Below, piece by piece: positions 1 through 9,168 of a DNA stretch of 64,000 nucleotides. Under the pieces are notes generated by a model that saw nothing but the letters and a program-made list of their open reading frames with translations, had not been told where the DNA came from and ran no database searches. The position numbers and the translations under genes are program-made. This stretch comes from Vagococcus hydrophili. Lineage in GTDB: Bacteria; Bacillota; Bacilli; Lactobacillales; Vagococcaceae. The stretch is taken from assembly GCF_011304195.1 (NCBI RefSeq), contig NZ_CP049887.1:1364001-1428000 (forward strand), given 5' to 3'. Position 1 is the stretch's first letter, and each line of letters opens with the position of its first letter.

Positions 1-304
1 TAATACTCTTCTTAATGACAACTGGAATTTACAGGTTTCTTTACCACAAGGAATTAAAAACAAGAAGACTCAAGAAGAATTTATTGGGCAATTGGTTTAC
101 TTTGATTCAGCAGGAAAAGAAACAGTGATTGATAAGTATGGAAAAAAAATCATGGAACAAAAACCGGAGATGATGTCTTTAAGTAAAGTGGATGTTAGAG
201 GGTCTGGTAAGAGTGGGATGACACTTAAACAAGAAATTGGTAATAGTAATGGTGATTACGAGGGTGAACTCATTTGGAGTTTAGAAGATAGTCCGAAGCC
301 ATAA
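1..304 (+). CDS. WxL-domain surface protein, C-terminal fragment
   Basis: The frame is open from the window edge to the stop at 302-304, giving about 100 residues of a C terminus. Near its start it reads DNWNLQVS and near its end GELIWSLEDSP. These match the two Trp-x-Leu motifs of the WxL domain, which binds peptidoglycan non-covalently in enterococci, lactobacilli and Listeria. The closing W-S-L-x-D-x-P is the usual end of that domain. A bidirectional hairpin terminator follows at once. The N terminus and the rest of the locus lie outside the window. The family call rests on the two motifs and their spacing. Confidence 0.75.
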   Translation, partial: NTLLNDNWNLQVSLPQGIKNKKTQEEFIGQLVYFDSAGKETVIDKYGKKIMEQKPEMMSLSKVDVRGSGKSGMTLKQEIGNSNGDYEGELIWSLEDSPKP

Positions 305-346
305 AAAAATAGACTGTGATTTCATTTAGGAATCACAGTCTATTTC
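305..346. terminator. Bidirectional terminator between WxL gene and ispE
   Basis: The arms AATAGACTGTGATT (308-321) and AATCACAGTCTATT (331-344) form a 14-bp stem with T-rich flanks on both strands. It serves the convergent WxL gene (plus) and ispE (minus) ends. Confidence 0.85.
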
Positions 347-1203
347 TATTTATTTAACGTTCTCACAACATAAACTTCCTGACAAAATCCTTTGAGGGAG
401 TTTGCCACATGAAGAGCACGCGTTTTTTTGTCACATAAACCAATCACAGTTGGTCCACTTCCACTCATTACTGCAGCATCTGCACCAAATTGAATCATCT
501 TGTCTTTAATATGTTGTACCACAGGAAATTTTCTAGTTGTATAATCTTCTAGAGAGTTACCTAAATGTTGTGTCATCGATTGATAATCGCCCATTTCAAT
601 GCTTGATTTGAGTGATGAAATATCTGGGTGGCTTAAAGAATCAACCTCAATTTTTGAGAAAACACGAGGAGTTGAGACGCTTATTTTAGGTTTAACTAGA
701 ACAACCCAACATTGTGGAATCGGGTTTTTTAAGGGTGTGACAATTTCGCCTAGACCTGTAACAAGGGCAGTTTCACCTTGTAAGCAAAAAGGGATATCAG
801 TGCCGATTGGAATTGCTAGACGAGTTAAATCATCTAGATTGGCATTTAAATCGAATAAACGATTAACTCCTCTAAAAGTAGCAGCAGCATCACTACTACC
901 ACCACCTAAACCTGCGGCAACTGGAATGTTTTTTTGTAGAATAGCGTGAACGCCACCGTCGAATTGATACGTTTTTTGCATCGCTTCAATGGCTTGAAAA
1001 ATATTGTTTTTACGGTCTGTTGGTAAAAAACCACTATTTGTTTCAATAATAATTTCGTTTTTTGGAAGTCGTTTAAAGGTTAAACGATCTGATAAATCGA
1101 TACTGGCCATGACCATTTCAAGTTCGTGGTAACCATCGTCTCGTTTGTATAAAACATCTAAGCCGAGGTTGATTTTTGCAGGTGCTTTTTCGATGATTTC
1201 CAT
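346..1203 (-). CDS. ispE: 4-diphosphocytidyl-2-C-methyl-D-erythritol kinase (GHMP kinase)
   Basis: The 285-residue protein matches the IspE family in length and motifs. It has PAKINLGLDVL at residues 8-18, the glycine-rich GHMP ATP loop PVAAGLGGGSSDAA at 94-107, and MSGSGPTVIG near 245-254. IspE phosphorylates the 2-OH of CDP-methylerythritol in the non-mevalonate isoprenoid pathway. Lactobacillales normally make isoprenoids through mevalonate and keep this gene as an isolated homologue, so its substrate here is uncertain. No other pathway gene is in the window. The ATG is preceded by AAGGAG. It is transcribed alone on the minus strand, upstream of a terminator and two copies of an intergenic repeat. 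Confidence 0.9.
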   Translation of the reverse strand: MEIIEKAPAKINLGLDVLYKRDDGYHELEMVMASIDLSDRLTFKRLPKNEIIIETNSGFLPTDRKNNIFQAIEAMQKTYQFDGGVHAILQKNIPVAAGLGGGSSDAAATFRGVNRLFDLNANLDDLTRLAIPIGTDIPFCLQGETALVTGLGEIVTPLKNPIPQCWVVLVKPKISVSTPRVFSKIEVDSLSHPDISSLKSSIEMGDYQSMTQHLGNSLEDYTTRKFPVVQHIKDKMIQFGADAAVMSGSGPTVIGLCDKKTRALHVANSLKGFCQEVYVVRTLNK

Positions 1204-1282
1204 AGCGTCATCTCCTTATCTACGTAAATGAATAGTTACTCTAATTATACATTAAAAAAAAAGACTTTTAAATCATTGTTAA

Positions 1283-1331
1283 CAAAAAGAAGAGACGAAC
1301 ACTAATTAAAATGTCTGTCTCTCTTTTTTAG
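1283..1331. terminator. Hairpin terminator downstream of the pot operon
   Basis: The arms AGAGAC-(GA)ACA and TGTCTGTCTCT enclose an AT-rich loop, with T-runs after the stem on either strand. On the minus strand it lies beyond potD and before the ispE promoter region, so it probably ends pot operon transcription. Confidence 0.6.
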
Positions 1332-1343
1332 TGTAGATAAGTG

Positions 1344-1440
1344 GGGTAAAAAAGGTAACTTCAGAAAGTAAAATTAATTCGAAAAGCGTGAATTATTTTT
1401 AAGTTCCTCCAGTTACTTGGAGCAGAAGGCCTTTTTTATC
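1344..1440. repeat. Intergenic palindromic repeat, copy 1 (left arm shortened)
   Basis: This is an imperfect palindrome with core AAAATTAATTCG / CGTGAATTATTTTT around a GAAAAG loop, then CAGTTACTTGGAGC and GCCTTTTTTATCA. Compared with copy 2 at 1453-1567 it lacks about 10 bases (the CAGCTCTTTC segment) in the left arm. It stands in tandem with copy 2, separated by a short linker containing TTGTAGTC that recurs before other copies. Confidence 0.8.
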
Positions 1441-1452
1441 ACCTATTGTAGT

Positions 1453-1567
1453 CGGGATAAAAAAGGCAGCTCTTTCGGTAACTTCACAACTTAAAATTAA
1501 TTCGAAAAGCGTGAATTATTTTTAAGTTCCTCCAGTTACTCAGAGCTAAACGCCTTTTTTATCATCC
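1453..1567. repeat. Intergenic palindromic repeat, copy 2 (full)
   Basis: A full copy: outer arms ATAAAAAAGGC / GCCTTTTTTAT, middle arms AGCTCT..GTAACT / AGTTACTCAGAGCT, inner arms AACTTAAAATTAATTC / GAATTATTTTTAAGTT. It lies two bases from the potD stop codon, so it can also act as the 3' end of the pot mRNA. Related full copies are at 9169, 28698 and 31848. Confidence 0.85.
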
Positions 1568-1569
1568 TT

Positions 1570-2643
1570 TTATTTCCTATACATTTTAAATTCTAAAAAG
1601 CGGTCGTTGTAGATTTCTAGGTATTTTGAGCCTAGGTCTTCGTAGACTTCTAGGTTTTTCATTGTTTCTTCGTCAGGGTAGAACTGTTTATCTTCTGTTA
1701 ATTCTTTTGGTAATATTTCTTTGGCTTTTTTGTTTGGTGTTGAGTAGCCGATGTATTCTGAGTTGGCGGCTGCGTTTTCGGGTTCTAGCATGAAGTTGAT
1801 AAAATCGTAGGCGCCGTCTACATTTTTGGCGGTTTTTGGAATCACAATATTATCAAACCATAAATTAGAGCCTTCTTCTGGGATAACGTAGTGCAGATGC
1901 TCATTATTATCTAGCATTTCACGAGCTTCACCAGAAAAAGTAACGGCAGCAGCACTTTCTTCATTAATCATATACATTTTAATTTCATCTGCGACAATGG
2001 CTTTGACGTTGCCTGTTAAGGTAGTTAATTTTTTTGAAGTTTCTTCTAATTCAGCGTCTTTTTTACTGTTTAGAGAATGTCCGTTACTATTGAGAGAAAG
2101 TCCAATCACTTCACGAGCTCCATCAATTAACATGACATTGTTTTTTAGCTCAGGGCGCCATAAGTCATCCCAATGCTGCATATCTTCTTTTTTGACAAAT
2201 TTATCGTTGTAGATAATTCCTAAAGTTCCCCAAAAATAGGGGATTGAATAGTGGTTTTTTTCATCAAACTCAAGATCTAAAAATTGTGAATCTATGTTAT
2301 CCAATCCTTTAATTTTTGAATGATCTAGTTTAAGTAAGAGATTTTGTTTCATCATTTTTTGAATCATGTACTCACTAGGAATCGCAATGTCATAGGCGGT
2401 TCCACCTTGTTCAACTTTAGTAATCATGGCCTCATTCGAATCAAAGGTTTCATAAATCACTTTATAACCATACTCTTTTTCAAATTTCTTTAAAAGATCA
2501 GGGTCAATGTAATCGCCCCAGTTATAAATCGTTAAAACTTTTGCTCCAGATTTTCCAGATTTTTTTTCTAAATTAAAGGCTGTCAAAGCAAGGCAAGCAA
2601 TGATTAAAATGATACCAATAACAAGTGAATTTAATTTTTTCAT
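1570..2643 (-). CDS. potD: Spermidine/putrescine ABC transporter substrate-binding protein
   Basis: The 357-residue extracytoplasmic binding protein belongs to the PotD/PotF family. The mature part starts VLTIYNWGDYIDPDLLKKFE, the standard PotD opening, and later has YDIAIPSEYMI, YFWGTLGIIYND and a C-terminal DGAYDFINFML segment. It should capture spermidine or putrescine at the outer membrane face and hand it to PotBC. The N terminus is a hydrophobic helix with a cysteine at residue 17 (LIIAC). The helix continues after the cysteine, so lipidation is possible but not textbook. It is the last gene of the operon, 11 bases after potC. Confidence 0.93.
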   Translation of the reverse strand: MKKLNSLVIGIILIIACLALTAFNLEKKSGKSGAKVLTIYNWGDYIDPDLLKKFEKEYGYKVIYETFDSNEAMITKVEQGGTAYDIAIPSEYMIQKMMKQNLLLKLDHSKIKGLDNIDSQFLDLEFDEKNHYSIPYFWGTLGIIYNDKFVKKEDMQHWDDLWRPELKNNVMLIDGAREVIGLSLNSNGHSLNSKKDAELEETSKKLTTLTGNVKAIVADEIKMYMINEESAAAVTFSGEAREMLDNNEHLHYVIPEEGSNLWFDNIVIPKTAKNVDGAYDFINFMLEPENAAANSEYIGYSTPNKKAKEILPKELTEDKQFYPDEETMKNLEVYEDLGSKYLEIYNDRFLEFKMYRK

Positions 2644-2654
2644 AACTAGCCTCC

Positions 2655-3476
2655 TTAATGTGTGGTTTTCTTACGATTTTTTTTCGGTGTATTTTCTTTA
2701 CTAATAAAGTAATAACCAATGACTAAAATCATCGAGAATAGGAAGAGTAGAGTACTTAAGGCATTGATTTCTAAACTAATTCCTTGTCTTGCTCGGGAGT
2801 AAATCTCAAGAGAAAGAGTGCTGAAGCCATTTCCTGTGACAAAGAAGGTAACCGCAAAATCATCTAATGAATAGGTGAAAGCCATAAAATAACCAGCGAT
2901 AATACCTGGTGTGATATAAGGTAAGATTACTTGGCGCAAGACTTGCCAACTATTAGCTCCTAAATCACGAGCGGCGTCAATTAAAGATTCATTCATCTCT
3001 TGAATTTTAGGTAACACCATCAGAACAACAATTGGAATACTAAAAGCGATATGTGAAAGTAAAACAGACATAAAGCCTAATTTAAAGCCAAACCACGTGC
3101 CTAAAAATGTGAAGAGAATCAAGAAACTTGCTCCGATAATTACATCAGGTGAAACCATTAAAATAGTATTCAAACTTAAAATCATGTTTCGCATGCCACG
3201 TTTTTTCGTGTAGTGAATCCCCATAGCTCCTAGTGTTCCAATGGTTGTGGCAATTAAAGCAGATAAGAAGGCAAGTAAAAACGTATTAACCACAATACCA
3301 ATTAGACGGATATCCTCAAAGACAGCTTGATAATGTTCCAAGGTGAAGCCTGTAAATTTAGTCATGTTTCCACCAGCATTAAAAGAATAATAAATTAGAT
3401 AGAAAATTGGGATATAAAGAAGGATAAAGACCGCCACTAAATAGAGATGTGACCATTTAAATTTATTGTTTGTCAT
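2655..3476 (-). CDS. potC: Spermidine/putrescine ABC transporter permease
   Basis: This 273-residue protein has six predicted membrane segments. The cytoplasmic EAA-like loop near DAARDLGANSWQVLRQVILPYITPGI contacts the ATPase. That loop and the MxKFTGFTLEHYQAVF N-terminal region are typical of PotC. It pairs with PotB to form the translocation channel. Its start ATG overlaps the potB stop by four bases (ATGA), indicating translational coupling. A lysine-rich cytoplasmic tail ends the protein. Confidence 0.93.
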   Translation of the reverse strand: MTNNKFKWSHLYLVAVFILLYIPIFYLIYYSFNAGGNMTKFTGFTLEHYQAVFEDIRLIGIVVNTFLLAFLSALIATTIGTLGAMGIHYTKKRGMRNMILSLNTILMVSPDVIIGASFLILFTFLGTWFGFKLGFMSVLLSHIAFSIPIVVLMVLPKIQEMNESLIDAARDLGANSWQVLRQVILPYITPGIIAGYFMAFTYSLDDFAVTFFVTGNGFSTLSLEIYSRARQGISLEINALSTLLFLFSMILVIGYYFISKENTPKKNRKKTTH

Positions 3477-4285
3477 TTTTTCTTTTTACCTCCTTTTTTC
3501 TTTTCTCCTGTTAAGAACATGATGATAAACATCGTAATAATCAAGATAACCCCAATCGTTGACCCCATGCCCCAGTTTTGAGTGACTAAGAAATGTTGCT
3601 CAATGGCAGTTCCTAGCGTAATTACGCGATTTCCACCAATTAAGCGAGTTAACATGAACAAACTTAAAGAGGGAATAAAGACCGCTTGAACCCCACTTTT
3701 TACCCCGTTAAGAGACAGTGGGAAAATGACACGTCTGAAGGTTTCAAACCCATTTGCCCCTAGATCTCGACTTGCTGAAAGAAGAGAAGGATTGATTTCT
3801 TCTAAGGCATTAAAAATAGGCATAATCATAAAAGGAATCTCAATATAAGTTGCCACAAAAATAAAACTAAAATCAGTAAACAGGATTTGTTTGGAACCAA
3901 TCCCAATCATTTCTAAAAAGTGATTAATATTGCCATTAATACTGAAAATTCCAATAAAGGCATAAGCTTTCAGCAATAAATTAATCCATGTTGGTAAAAT
4001 AATTAGCATTAGCCAAAGTTGTTTATGTTTCGTTTGATTTAATAAATAAGCCGTTGGATAACTAATTAAAAGGGTAAAGAACGTAATAATAAAAGCATAA
4101 AAAACCGAATTAAAGGTCATTCTTAAATAAGTGCCACTGGTTAAATATTGTTTGTAGTTACCTAATGTAAAGGCACCGCTGGCATCAAAGAAAGATTGAT
4201 AAAAAATCAAAAGAACAGGAGCGATAACGAATAAAAGCAACCAGATAACATAAGGAATCGTATAGAATTTTTTATTAATAGCCAT
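3473..4285 (-). CDS. potB: Spermidine/putrescine ABC transporter permease
   Basis: The 270-residue integral membrane protein belongs to the PotB family. It has six hydrophobic segments and the conserved loop SASRDLGANGFETFRRVIFPLS, where EAA-type residues dock with PotA. It forms the heteromeric pore with PotC. It follows potA by 13 bases and overlaps potC by four. A run of lysines closes the C terminus, as in the neighbouring permease. Confidence 0.93.
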   Translation of the reverse strand: MAINKKFYTIPYVIWLLLFVIAPVLLIFYQSFFDASGAFTLGNYKQYLTSGTYLRMTFNSVFYAFIITFFTLLISYPTAYLLNQTKHKQLWLMLIILPTWINLLLKAYAFIGIFSINGNINHFLEMIGIGSKQILFTDFSFIFVATYIEIPFMIMPIFNALEEINPSLLSASRDLGANGFETFRRVIFPLSLNGVKSGVQAVFIPSLSLFMLTRLIGGNRVITLGTAIEQHFLVTQNWGMGSTIGVILIITMFIIMFLTGEKKKGGKKKK

Positions 4286-4298
4286 CTAACATTTCCCC

Positions 4299-5387
4299 CT
4301 AATCTTCGTCATAGCTTTCAAGTCTTGCGTCGAAATCTTCTTCAGATTCTCCAAAACGCATCACGTGAATATCTTCTGGTTCAAAATAAATCCCAATTTC
4401 TTGTCCTTCTTGACTGCGTTTGGTTGAGTGAACCGTCCACGCGTTTCCTTCTTTATCCACACAGAAAATTTCATAATGAACCCCTCTAAAGAGAATTGTG
4501 TCTACAGTGGCGACAAGTTTGCCTTTTTCAATAGGAACAATGCTTAAATCTTCCGGTCTAATCATGATTTCCACAGGTTCATTTTTGCGCATCCCGCTAT
4601 CCACACATTCAAAGGATTTGCCCACAAATTCCACTAAGTTGTCTTCTCTCATGACGCCATCAACGATGTTACTTTCGCCAATGAAATTTGCCACAAAACG
4701 GTTAATTGGTTCATCATAAATATCCCCAGGAGTTCCACTTTGTTCGATATTACCTTCATTTAAAACGAAAATTTCATCACTCATAGCAAGAGCTTCTTCT
4801 TGATCATGAGTCACAAAAATAAAAGTAATTCCTAATCTTTTTTGTAAATCACGTAACTCTGATTGCATGGCTGTTCTAAGTTTTAAATCAAGAGCAGATA
4901 ACGGTTCATCAAGAAGTAAAATATCTGGTTCATTGACTAAAGCGCGAGCAATGGCCACACGTTGTCGTTGCCCACCTGACATTTCACTAATTTGACGCTC
5001 TTCAAAGCCTGAAAGTTGCACCATACGAAGGGCATCTTTCACTTTAACTTCAATCTCTTGCTTAGGTAATTTTTTGATTTTTAAGCCAAATGCCACATTA
5101 TCAAAGACATTCATGTGTGGGAATAAGGCGTAATCTTGAAAAACAGTGTTCACTTTTCGTTTATTGGCGGGAACCGTGTTAATTTTTTTACCATCAAAGT
5201 AGATATCCCCACTAGTTGGCTCAGAAAAACCTGCAATTAATCTTAAAATCGTTGTTTTCCCACATCCGGAAGGTCCGAGTAAGGTATAGAATTTCCCTTG
5301 TTCTATCTCAAAACTAACCTCTTTTAAAACCACTGTTTCATCATATTCTTTGACCACATTATCAAAACGAATAATTGTATGACTCAT
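4299..5387 (-). CDS. potA: Spermidine/putrescine ABC transporter ATP-binding protein
   Basis: The 362-residue ATPase powers the importer. Walker A is GPSGCGKTT near residue 38, the signature is [14 protein letters not shown] near 138, Walker B is [12 protein letters not shown], and the switch histidine is in [10 protein letters not shown]. The last 120 residues form a TOBE-type regulatory domain ([13 protein letters not shown]). The length and C-terminal domain fit PotA rather than a short generic ATPase. It lies 13 bases downstream of the XRE-cupin regulator in the same operon. Confidence 0.95.
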   Translation of the reverse strand: MSHTIIRFDNVVKEYDETVVLKEVSFEIEQGKFYTLLGPSGCGKTTILRLIAGFSEPTSGDIYFDGKKINTVPANKRKVNTVFQDYALFPHMNVFDNVAFGLKIKKLPKQEIEVKVKDALRMVQLSGFEERQISEMSGGQRQRVAIARALVNEPDILLLDEPLSALDLKLRTAMQSELRDLQKRLGITFIFVTHDQEEALAMSDEIFVLNEGNIEQSGTPGDIYDEPINRFVANFIGESNIVDGVMREDNLVEFVGKSFECVDSGMRKNEPVEIMIRPEDLSIVPIEKGKLVATVDTILFRGVHYEIFCVDKEGNAWTVHSTKRSQEGQEIGIYFEPEDIHVMRFGESEEDFDARLESYDED

Positions 5388-5400
5388 TGTTACACCCCTT

Positions 5401-5943
5401 TTATAAATATGAATTGGTTGCGACTAATAATAAACGACTAACGCCGTCATAATGATTGGTAATCTGATGTTTCTTTAAAGCTTGGTAATAAATGCTTTCT
5501 CCTTTGTTGGCATAGTAATGGTCATTCCCGATTTTGATACACACACTACCTTCTAAAACATAAGCAAATGTATCGGATAGGGAAGGTTCGAATTCTTTGT
5601 ATTCTCCTGTTTCATCAAGAGACAAAATAATCGGTTCCATCTCCTGTTCATTAGAATCGGGAACGAGCCACTTAATCTCGTAACCTTTTTCTTCTTCATA
5701 ATAAACGGTGTAATCCTCACTTTGGTAAACCACTTGCTGGATTTGTTCTTTCTCATCAAAAAAATCTTTTGGTGAGATGCCTAACACTTCTAAAATAGAA
5801 AAGAAAGTTTCCATTGAGGGGGAGCTTAAATTTCTTTCAAGCTGAGAGATATAACCTTTGCTTAAATCGGTACGTTCTCCCAGTTCTTCTTGAGTTAAAC
5901 TCTTTTGAATTCTCAAATTTTTAATTTTATTTCCAATATTCAT
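5401..5943 (-). CDS. XRE-family regulator with C-terminal cupin (PuuR-like)
   Basis: In this 180-residue protein, residues 5-60 are a lambda-repressor-like helix-turn-helix ([30 protein letters not shown]). Residues 110-178 are a cupin fold ([32 protein letters not shown]). This architecture is known in PuuR and related polyamine or amino-acid responsive repressors. It is the first gene of the pot operon, so it probably senses polyamine and controls its own operon. Two inverted repeats of identical design (GTTTA-N7-TAAAC) lie just upstream and are the likely operators. Confidence 0.85.
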   Translation of the reverse strand: MNIGNKIKNLRIQKSLTQEELGERTDLSKGYISQLERNLSSPSMETFFSILEVLGISPKDFFDEKEQIQQVVYQSEDYTVYYEEEKGYEIKWLVPDSNEQEMEPIILSLDETGEYKEFEPSLSDTFAYVLEGSVCIKIGNDHYYANKGESIYYQALKKHQITNHYDGVSRLLLVATNSYL

Positions 5944-5959
5944 TATTTTCCTCGTTTCA

Positions 5960-6010
5960 AAGTTTATAATTACTAAACTTCAAAGCACAAAAGTTTAATA
6001 TAATTAAACA
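5960..6010. promoter_or_regulatory. Paired inverted-repeat operators of the pot operon
   Basis: Two sites with the same layout are AAGTTTA-N7-TAAACTT (5960-5980) and AAGTTTA-N7-TAAACA (5991-6010). Their centres are about 31 bp apart, close to three helical turns. They sit immediately upstream of the XRE-cupin gene and in the shared divergent region with the oxidoreductase at 6137. The assignment to the XRE-cupin protein is inferred from position and symmetry. Confidence 0.6.
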
Positions 6011-6136
6011 TGTAGTTTACTAACAACGGAATTATACAAGAATATTAAGGATATTTCAATTGTTTTGGTGTAAGAATTCCATTAAAAATAAGGTATAATT
6101 AGAGAAGTTAAAAAGTAGAAGAAAAGAGGAGATTAA

Positions 6137-7135
6137 ATGACAGTTAACGGATTTAAAGCCTTAGTGGTGACAGAAGAAAATGAACATGTATCAGCTTGTA
6201 TTACTGATTGTGATTTATCAAACTTATCAAGTGGAAATACCGTAATTAAGACCCTATACTCAGCAATTAATTTTAAAGATGGCCTAGCAACAATAAAAAA
6301 TGGCGGAGTTGTTAGAAATTACCCCATGATTCCTGGTGTGGACGCTGTTGGAGAAGTAGTTTCTTGCGAAGACAGCACGTTTAAAGTAGGGGATCAGGTT
6401 GTTCTTACAGGGAATGCGTTTGGGGTGAGCCATACTGGTGGTTTTAGTGAATATCTACGTGTTCCAAGTGAGTGGCCAATTGCTTTGCCTAAGGAATTAA
6501 GTGCAAAAGAAGGCGCAGTAATAGGAACAGCAGGATTAACCGCGATGGAGGCAATCAACCAATTAGAACGTCACGGTTTATCAGATAAATCAGCCCATAT
6601 TTTAGTAACAGGGGCAACTGGTGGGGTTGGTAGTTTAGCGATTGCCATGCTAAAAAGTTTGGGCTATAAAAATATTACGGCTCTTTCAAGAAAGAAAAAT
6701 GAAGCGTTTTTACTAGAAATCGGGGCAACTTGTGTGATTGGTTTAGATGAATTTACTCAAGAAAAAATTAAGCCTCTTCAAAAACAAAACTTTGATTCTG
6801 TGATTGATACGATTGGAGGAGAAACTTTAGGTGCCATTTTACCTCAAATTAGTTATGGAGGTAGTATTGCTTTATGCGGAAATGCGAGTGGTATCAAATT
6901 TGAAACAACCGTTCTGCCCTTTATTTTAAGAGGTGTGACAATGATTGGAATTGATTCTGTACAATTAACTAATGACATCAAAGAAGCTATTTGGGAGAGA
7001 ATGGCAAAATGTATAGATAAGGAGTTACTTAAAAAAATCGGAGCAAAAGAAGTTCTGTTTAAAGATAGTGAAAAAATAATTACCAAAGTATTGGAAGGAA
7101 CTCATTCAGGTCGAACAGTGATTACCTTTTTATAA
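6137..7135 (+). CDS. YhdH/AcuI-type quinone oxidoreductase (acryloyl-CoA reductase family)
   Basis: This 332-residue medium-chain dehydrogenase/reductase lacks the zinc ligands. The N-terminal catalytic domain contains AINFKDGLA and PMIPGVDAVGEV. The NADPH-binding domain has GTAGLTAMEAI and VTGATGGVGSLAIAML near residues 135-175. It ends in SGRTVITFL. E. coli YhdH/AcuI and B. subtilis YhfP share this order and reduce acryloyl-CoA or quinone-like substrates with NADPH. The true substrate here cannot be read from sequence. The ATG is preceded by AGAGGAG. It is transcribed divergently from the pot operon and appears monocistronic. Confidence 0.85.
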   Translation: MTVNGFKALVVTEENEHVSACITDCDLSNLSSGNTVIKTLYSAINFKDGLATIKNGGVVRNYPMIPGVDAVGEVVSCEDSTFKVGDQVVLTGNAFGVSHTGGFSEYLRVPSEWPIALPKELSAKEGAVIGTAGLTAMEAINQLERHGLSDKSAHILVTGATGGVGSLAIAMLKSLGYKNITALSRKKNEAFLLEIGATCVIGLDEFTQEKIKPLQKQNFDSVIDTIGGETLGAILPQISYGGSIALCGNASGIKFETTVLPFILRGVTMIGIDSVQLTNDIKEAIWERMAKCIDKELLKKIGAKEVLFKDSEKIITKVLEGTHSGRTVITFL

Positions 7136-7247
7136 AAATTAACCCTCCTTTTTAATTATAAATTACTAAAAGTAAGTCGATTTGGTTGAATTTCAAGTAT
7201 ATACTAGTTAGAGTAGACTTTGTTACTTTTAAGGGGAGGGAACAAAG

Positions 7248-9064
7248 ATGTTATTAGGTTTTAAAAAGGTAGTAAAAGGGATGACAGGCATTGTTGCGAC
7301 AATGTTAATGGTTCAACCAGCTTTAGTTTTTGCAGAAGGTGAAGGAGAAGGGATTTCACAAAATTACAGAGACTATAACAGTATTATTTTTAATGATCAT
7401 ACCGTTTATACAGCGGATATTGAAGGGTCAGTTGCAGTTGGGGCAATGTGATTAGTTATGGTGGATTTACGTATGCAGGAGCAGACAGTCAAGCGCCAAA
7501 TATAATTGGAACACCGGCACTTAATCCCAATACACCGGGATTACTTTTAGGAAAAACAATTGAGTATTATACAGATAGTCAAATTATCGTTGAAGGTGGC
7601 GATTTTGTTCATACGTCAGTTTTTGATGATTTTACTCAAATTGATGTTGATCCAGATTACGTGACTCAAAAATTATCAGAAGATAAAGTGAACAGTATAT
7701 TTGCTTCATTTAAAGCGCAAGTCGATGGTCAAATGTCAGATTACGCGTCTTATTTAGAAGGGTCAGAGATTTTTCAAGGAGAAGAACACTTTAAATCAAG
7801 CTTTAACTTAATGTATTCAGCTAAAAATAAAAACGTTGTGTATGTGGATATTTCAGATTTAAATAATAATTTAAGTGATATCTTTTTACCTGATTTAAAA
7901 GATATTTCTCATGTGATTATTTACTCTGATCAACCATCTGTTTCTTTTTCAAGAGGAAGTATTCTATCTAATGGGCAAGTCGTAGATACTGGTATGCCGA
8001 ATAATCCAATGTTGTTTGATTTAGCAGATAAAGTTACTTGGGTATTGCCGAATGCTGTGGAGATGAGTATTGAAGGATATGGAGTGATTGGTGATGTTTA
8101 CGCACCTAATGCGACGTTAGATACAAAAGGTGGGTCGTTAAATGGCTCACTTTATGTGAATAATCTTATCTCACAAGCCGGATTTGAAGTACATAATTTT
8201 GGTAATAGACCAATTATTCCAGAAAAACCGGTAGATCCAGTGAAACCCGAGCCGTCTGAACCAAGTGAATCGACAACAGAACCAACAGAGCCAAGCGAGT
8301 CGACAACAGAACCAACGAAACCAAGTGAGTCGACAACGGAGCCGACAATTCCAAGCGAGTCGACAACGGAGCCGACAATTCCAAGTGAGTCGACAACGGA
8401 GCCGACAATTCCAAGTGAGTCGACAACGGAGCCGACAATTCCAAGTGAGCCGACAACGGAGCCGACAATTCCAAGCGAGTCGACAACAGAACCGACGAAA
8501 CCAAGTGAGTCGACAACGGAGCCGACAATTCCAAGTGAGTCGACAACGGAGCCGACAATTCCAAGCGAGTCGACAACGGAGCCAACGATTCCAAGCGAGT
8601 CGACAACAGAACCGACGAAACCAAGTGAGTCGACAACGGAGCCGACAATTCCAAGCGAGTCGACAACAGAACCGACGAAACCAAGTGAGTCGACAACGGA
8701 GCCGACAATTCCAAGCGAGTCGACAACGGAGCCGACAATTCCAAGTGAGTCGACAACGGAGCCGACAATTCCAAGTGAGTCGACAACGGAGCCGACAATT
8801 CCAAGTGAGCCGACAACGGAGCCGACAATTCCAAGCGAGTCGACAACAGAACCGACGAAACCAAGTGAATCAACAACAGAGCCGAATAAACCGAATGATT
8901 TAAATAATGAGCCGAATAAAGATAACAGTCAATCTAGAACGACTAACAACAAAAAAATGTTACCTAGAACAGGTGAAATCAAATCAAATAGCTTATTCTT
9001 ACTAAGTGGAATGATCCTATTAGTTGTTGTGTCAATCTTTAAAAATAGAAGAAAAAGTAAATAA
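7248..9064 (+). pseudogene. LPXTG adhesin with choice-of-anchor A domain, interrupted by a frameshift
   Basis: The first frame (7248-7451) encodes a signal peptide and the start of a choice-of-anchor A domain (DIEGSVAVGA), then stops. The second frame (7448-9064) carries on at once with ISYGGFTYAGA. Adding one A in the GCAATGTG context at about 7445 gives DIEGSVAVGANVISYGGFTY, which is how this domain normally reads, and a 605-residue protein. Downstream are 21 copies of a 10-residue Pro/Ser/Thr/Glu repeat forming a rigid stalk, then LPRTGE, a hydrophobic segment and a basic tail for sortase anchoring. Whether the frameshift is real, phase-variable or a base-calling error is open. The upstream part has a good RBS (GGGGAGGG). 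Confidence 0.8.
8261..8890 (+). repeat. 21 tandem 30-bp repeats (PSESTTEPTx stalk)
   Basis: The unit encodes PSESTTEPT followed by I, K, E or N; two units read PSEPTTEPTI. Bases 8315-8508 and 8675-8868 are identical even at silent positions, offset by 360 bp, showing a recent multi-unit duplication. Such arrays expand and contract readily, so length is likely to vary between strains. Confidence 0.95.
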
Positions 9065-9066
9065 AG

Positions 9067-9112
9067 AAAAAGACAATGTCGTAAGTGGTTAAACTTACAG
9101 CATTGTCTTTTT
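9067..9112 (+). terminator. Terminator after the LPXTG adhesin
   Basis: The arms AAAAGACAATG..GTAAGT and ACTTAC..CATTGTCTTTT form a stem followed by TTTTTTATT, directly after the stop codon. Confidence 0.85.
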
Positions 9113-9115
9113 TAT

Positions 9116-9161
9116 TAGCTCTCTTCCAGTTACTTGGAGCAAAGCGATTTTTTATTCACTC
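9116..9161. repeat. Solitary right arm of the intergenic palindromic repeat
   Basis: TAGCTC then TTCCAGTTACTTGGAGC and a GCGATTTTTTATTCACTC tail match the right half of the repeat seen at 1344-1567. No left arm is present; the preceding bases belong to the adhesin terminator. A complete copy follows eight bases later. Confidence 0.7.
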
Positions 9162-9168
9162 TTATTAA

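Noticed and set aside
1344-1567. Simple intrinsic terminators only, rather than a repeat family
   Set aside because: The same 115-bp design recurs at distant sites, twice as tandem copies or lone arms, and with conserved linkers, which ordinary terminators do not show.
8261-8890. CRISPR-like array of 30-bp repeats
   Set aside because: Repeats are directly adjacent without spacers and encode the cell-wall stalk; no cas genes are present.
8214-8903. Long open frames on both strands over the adhesin repeat region
   Set aside because: A 30-bp repeat without stops is open in several frames. The proteins are simple Arg/Gln/Ser or Leu/Ser repeats with no RBS.
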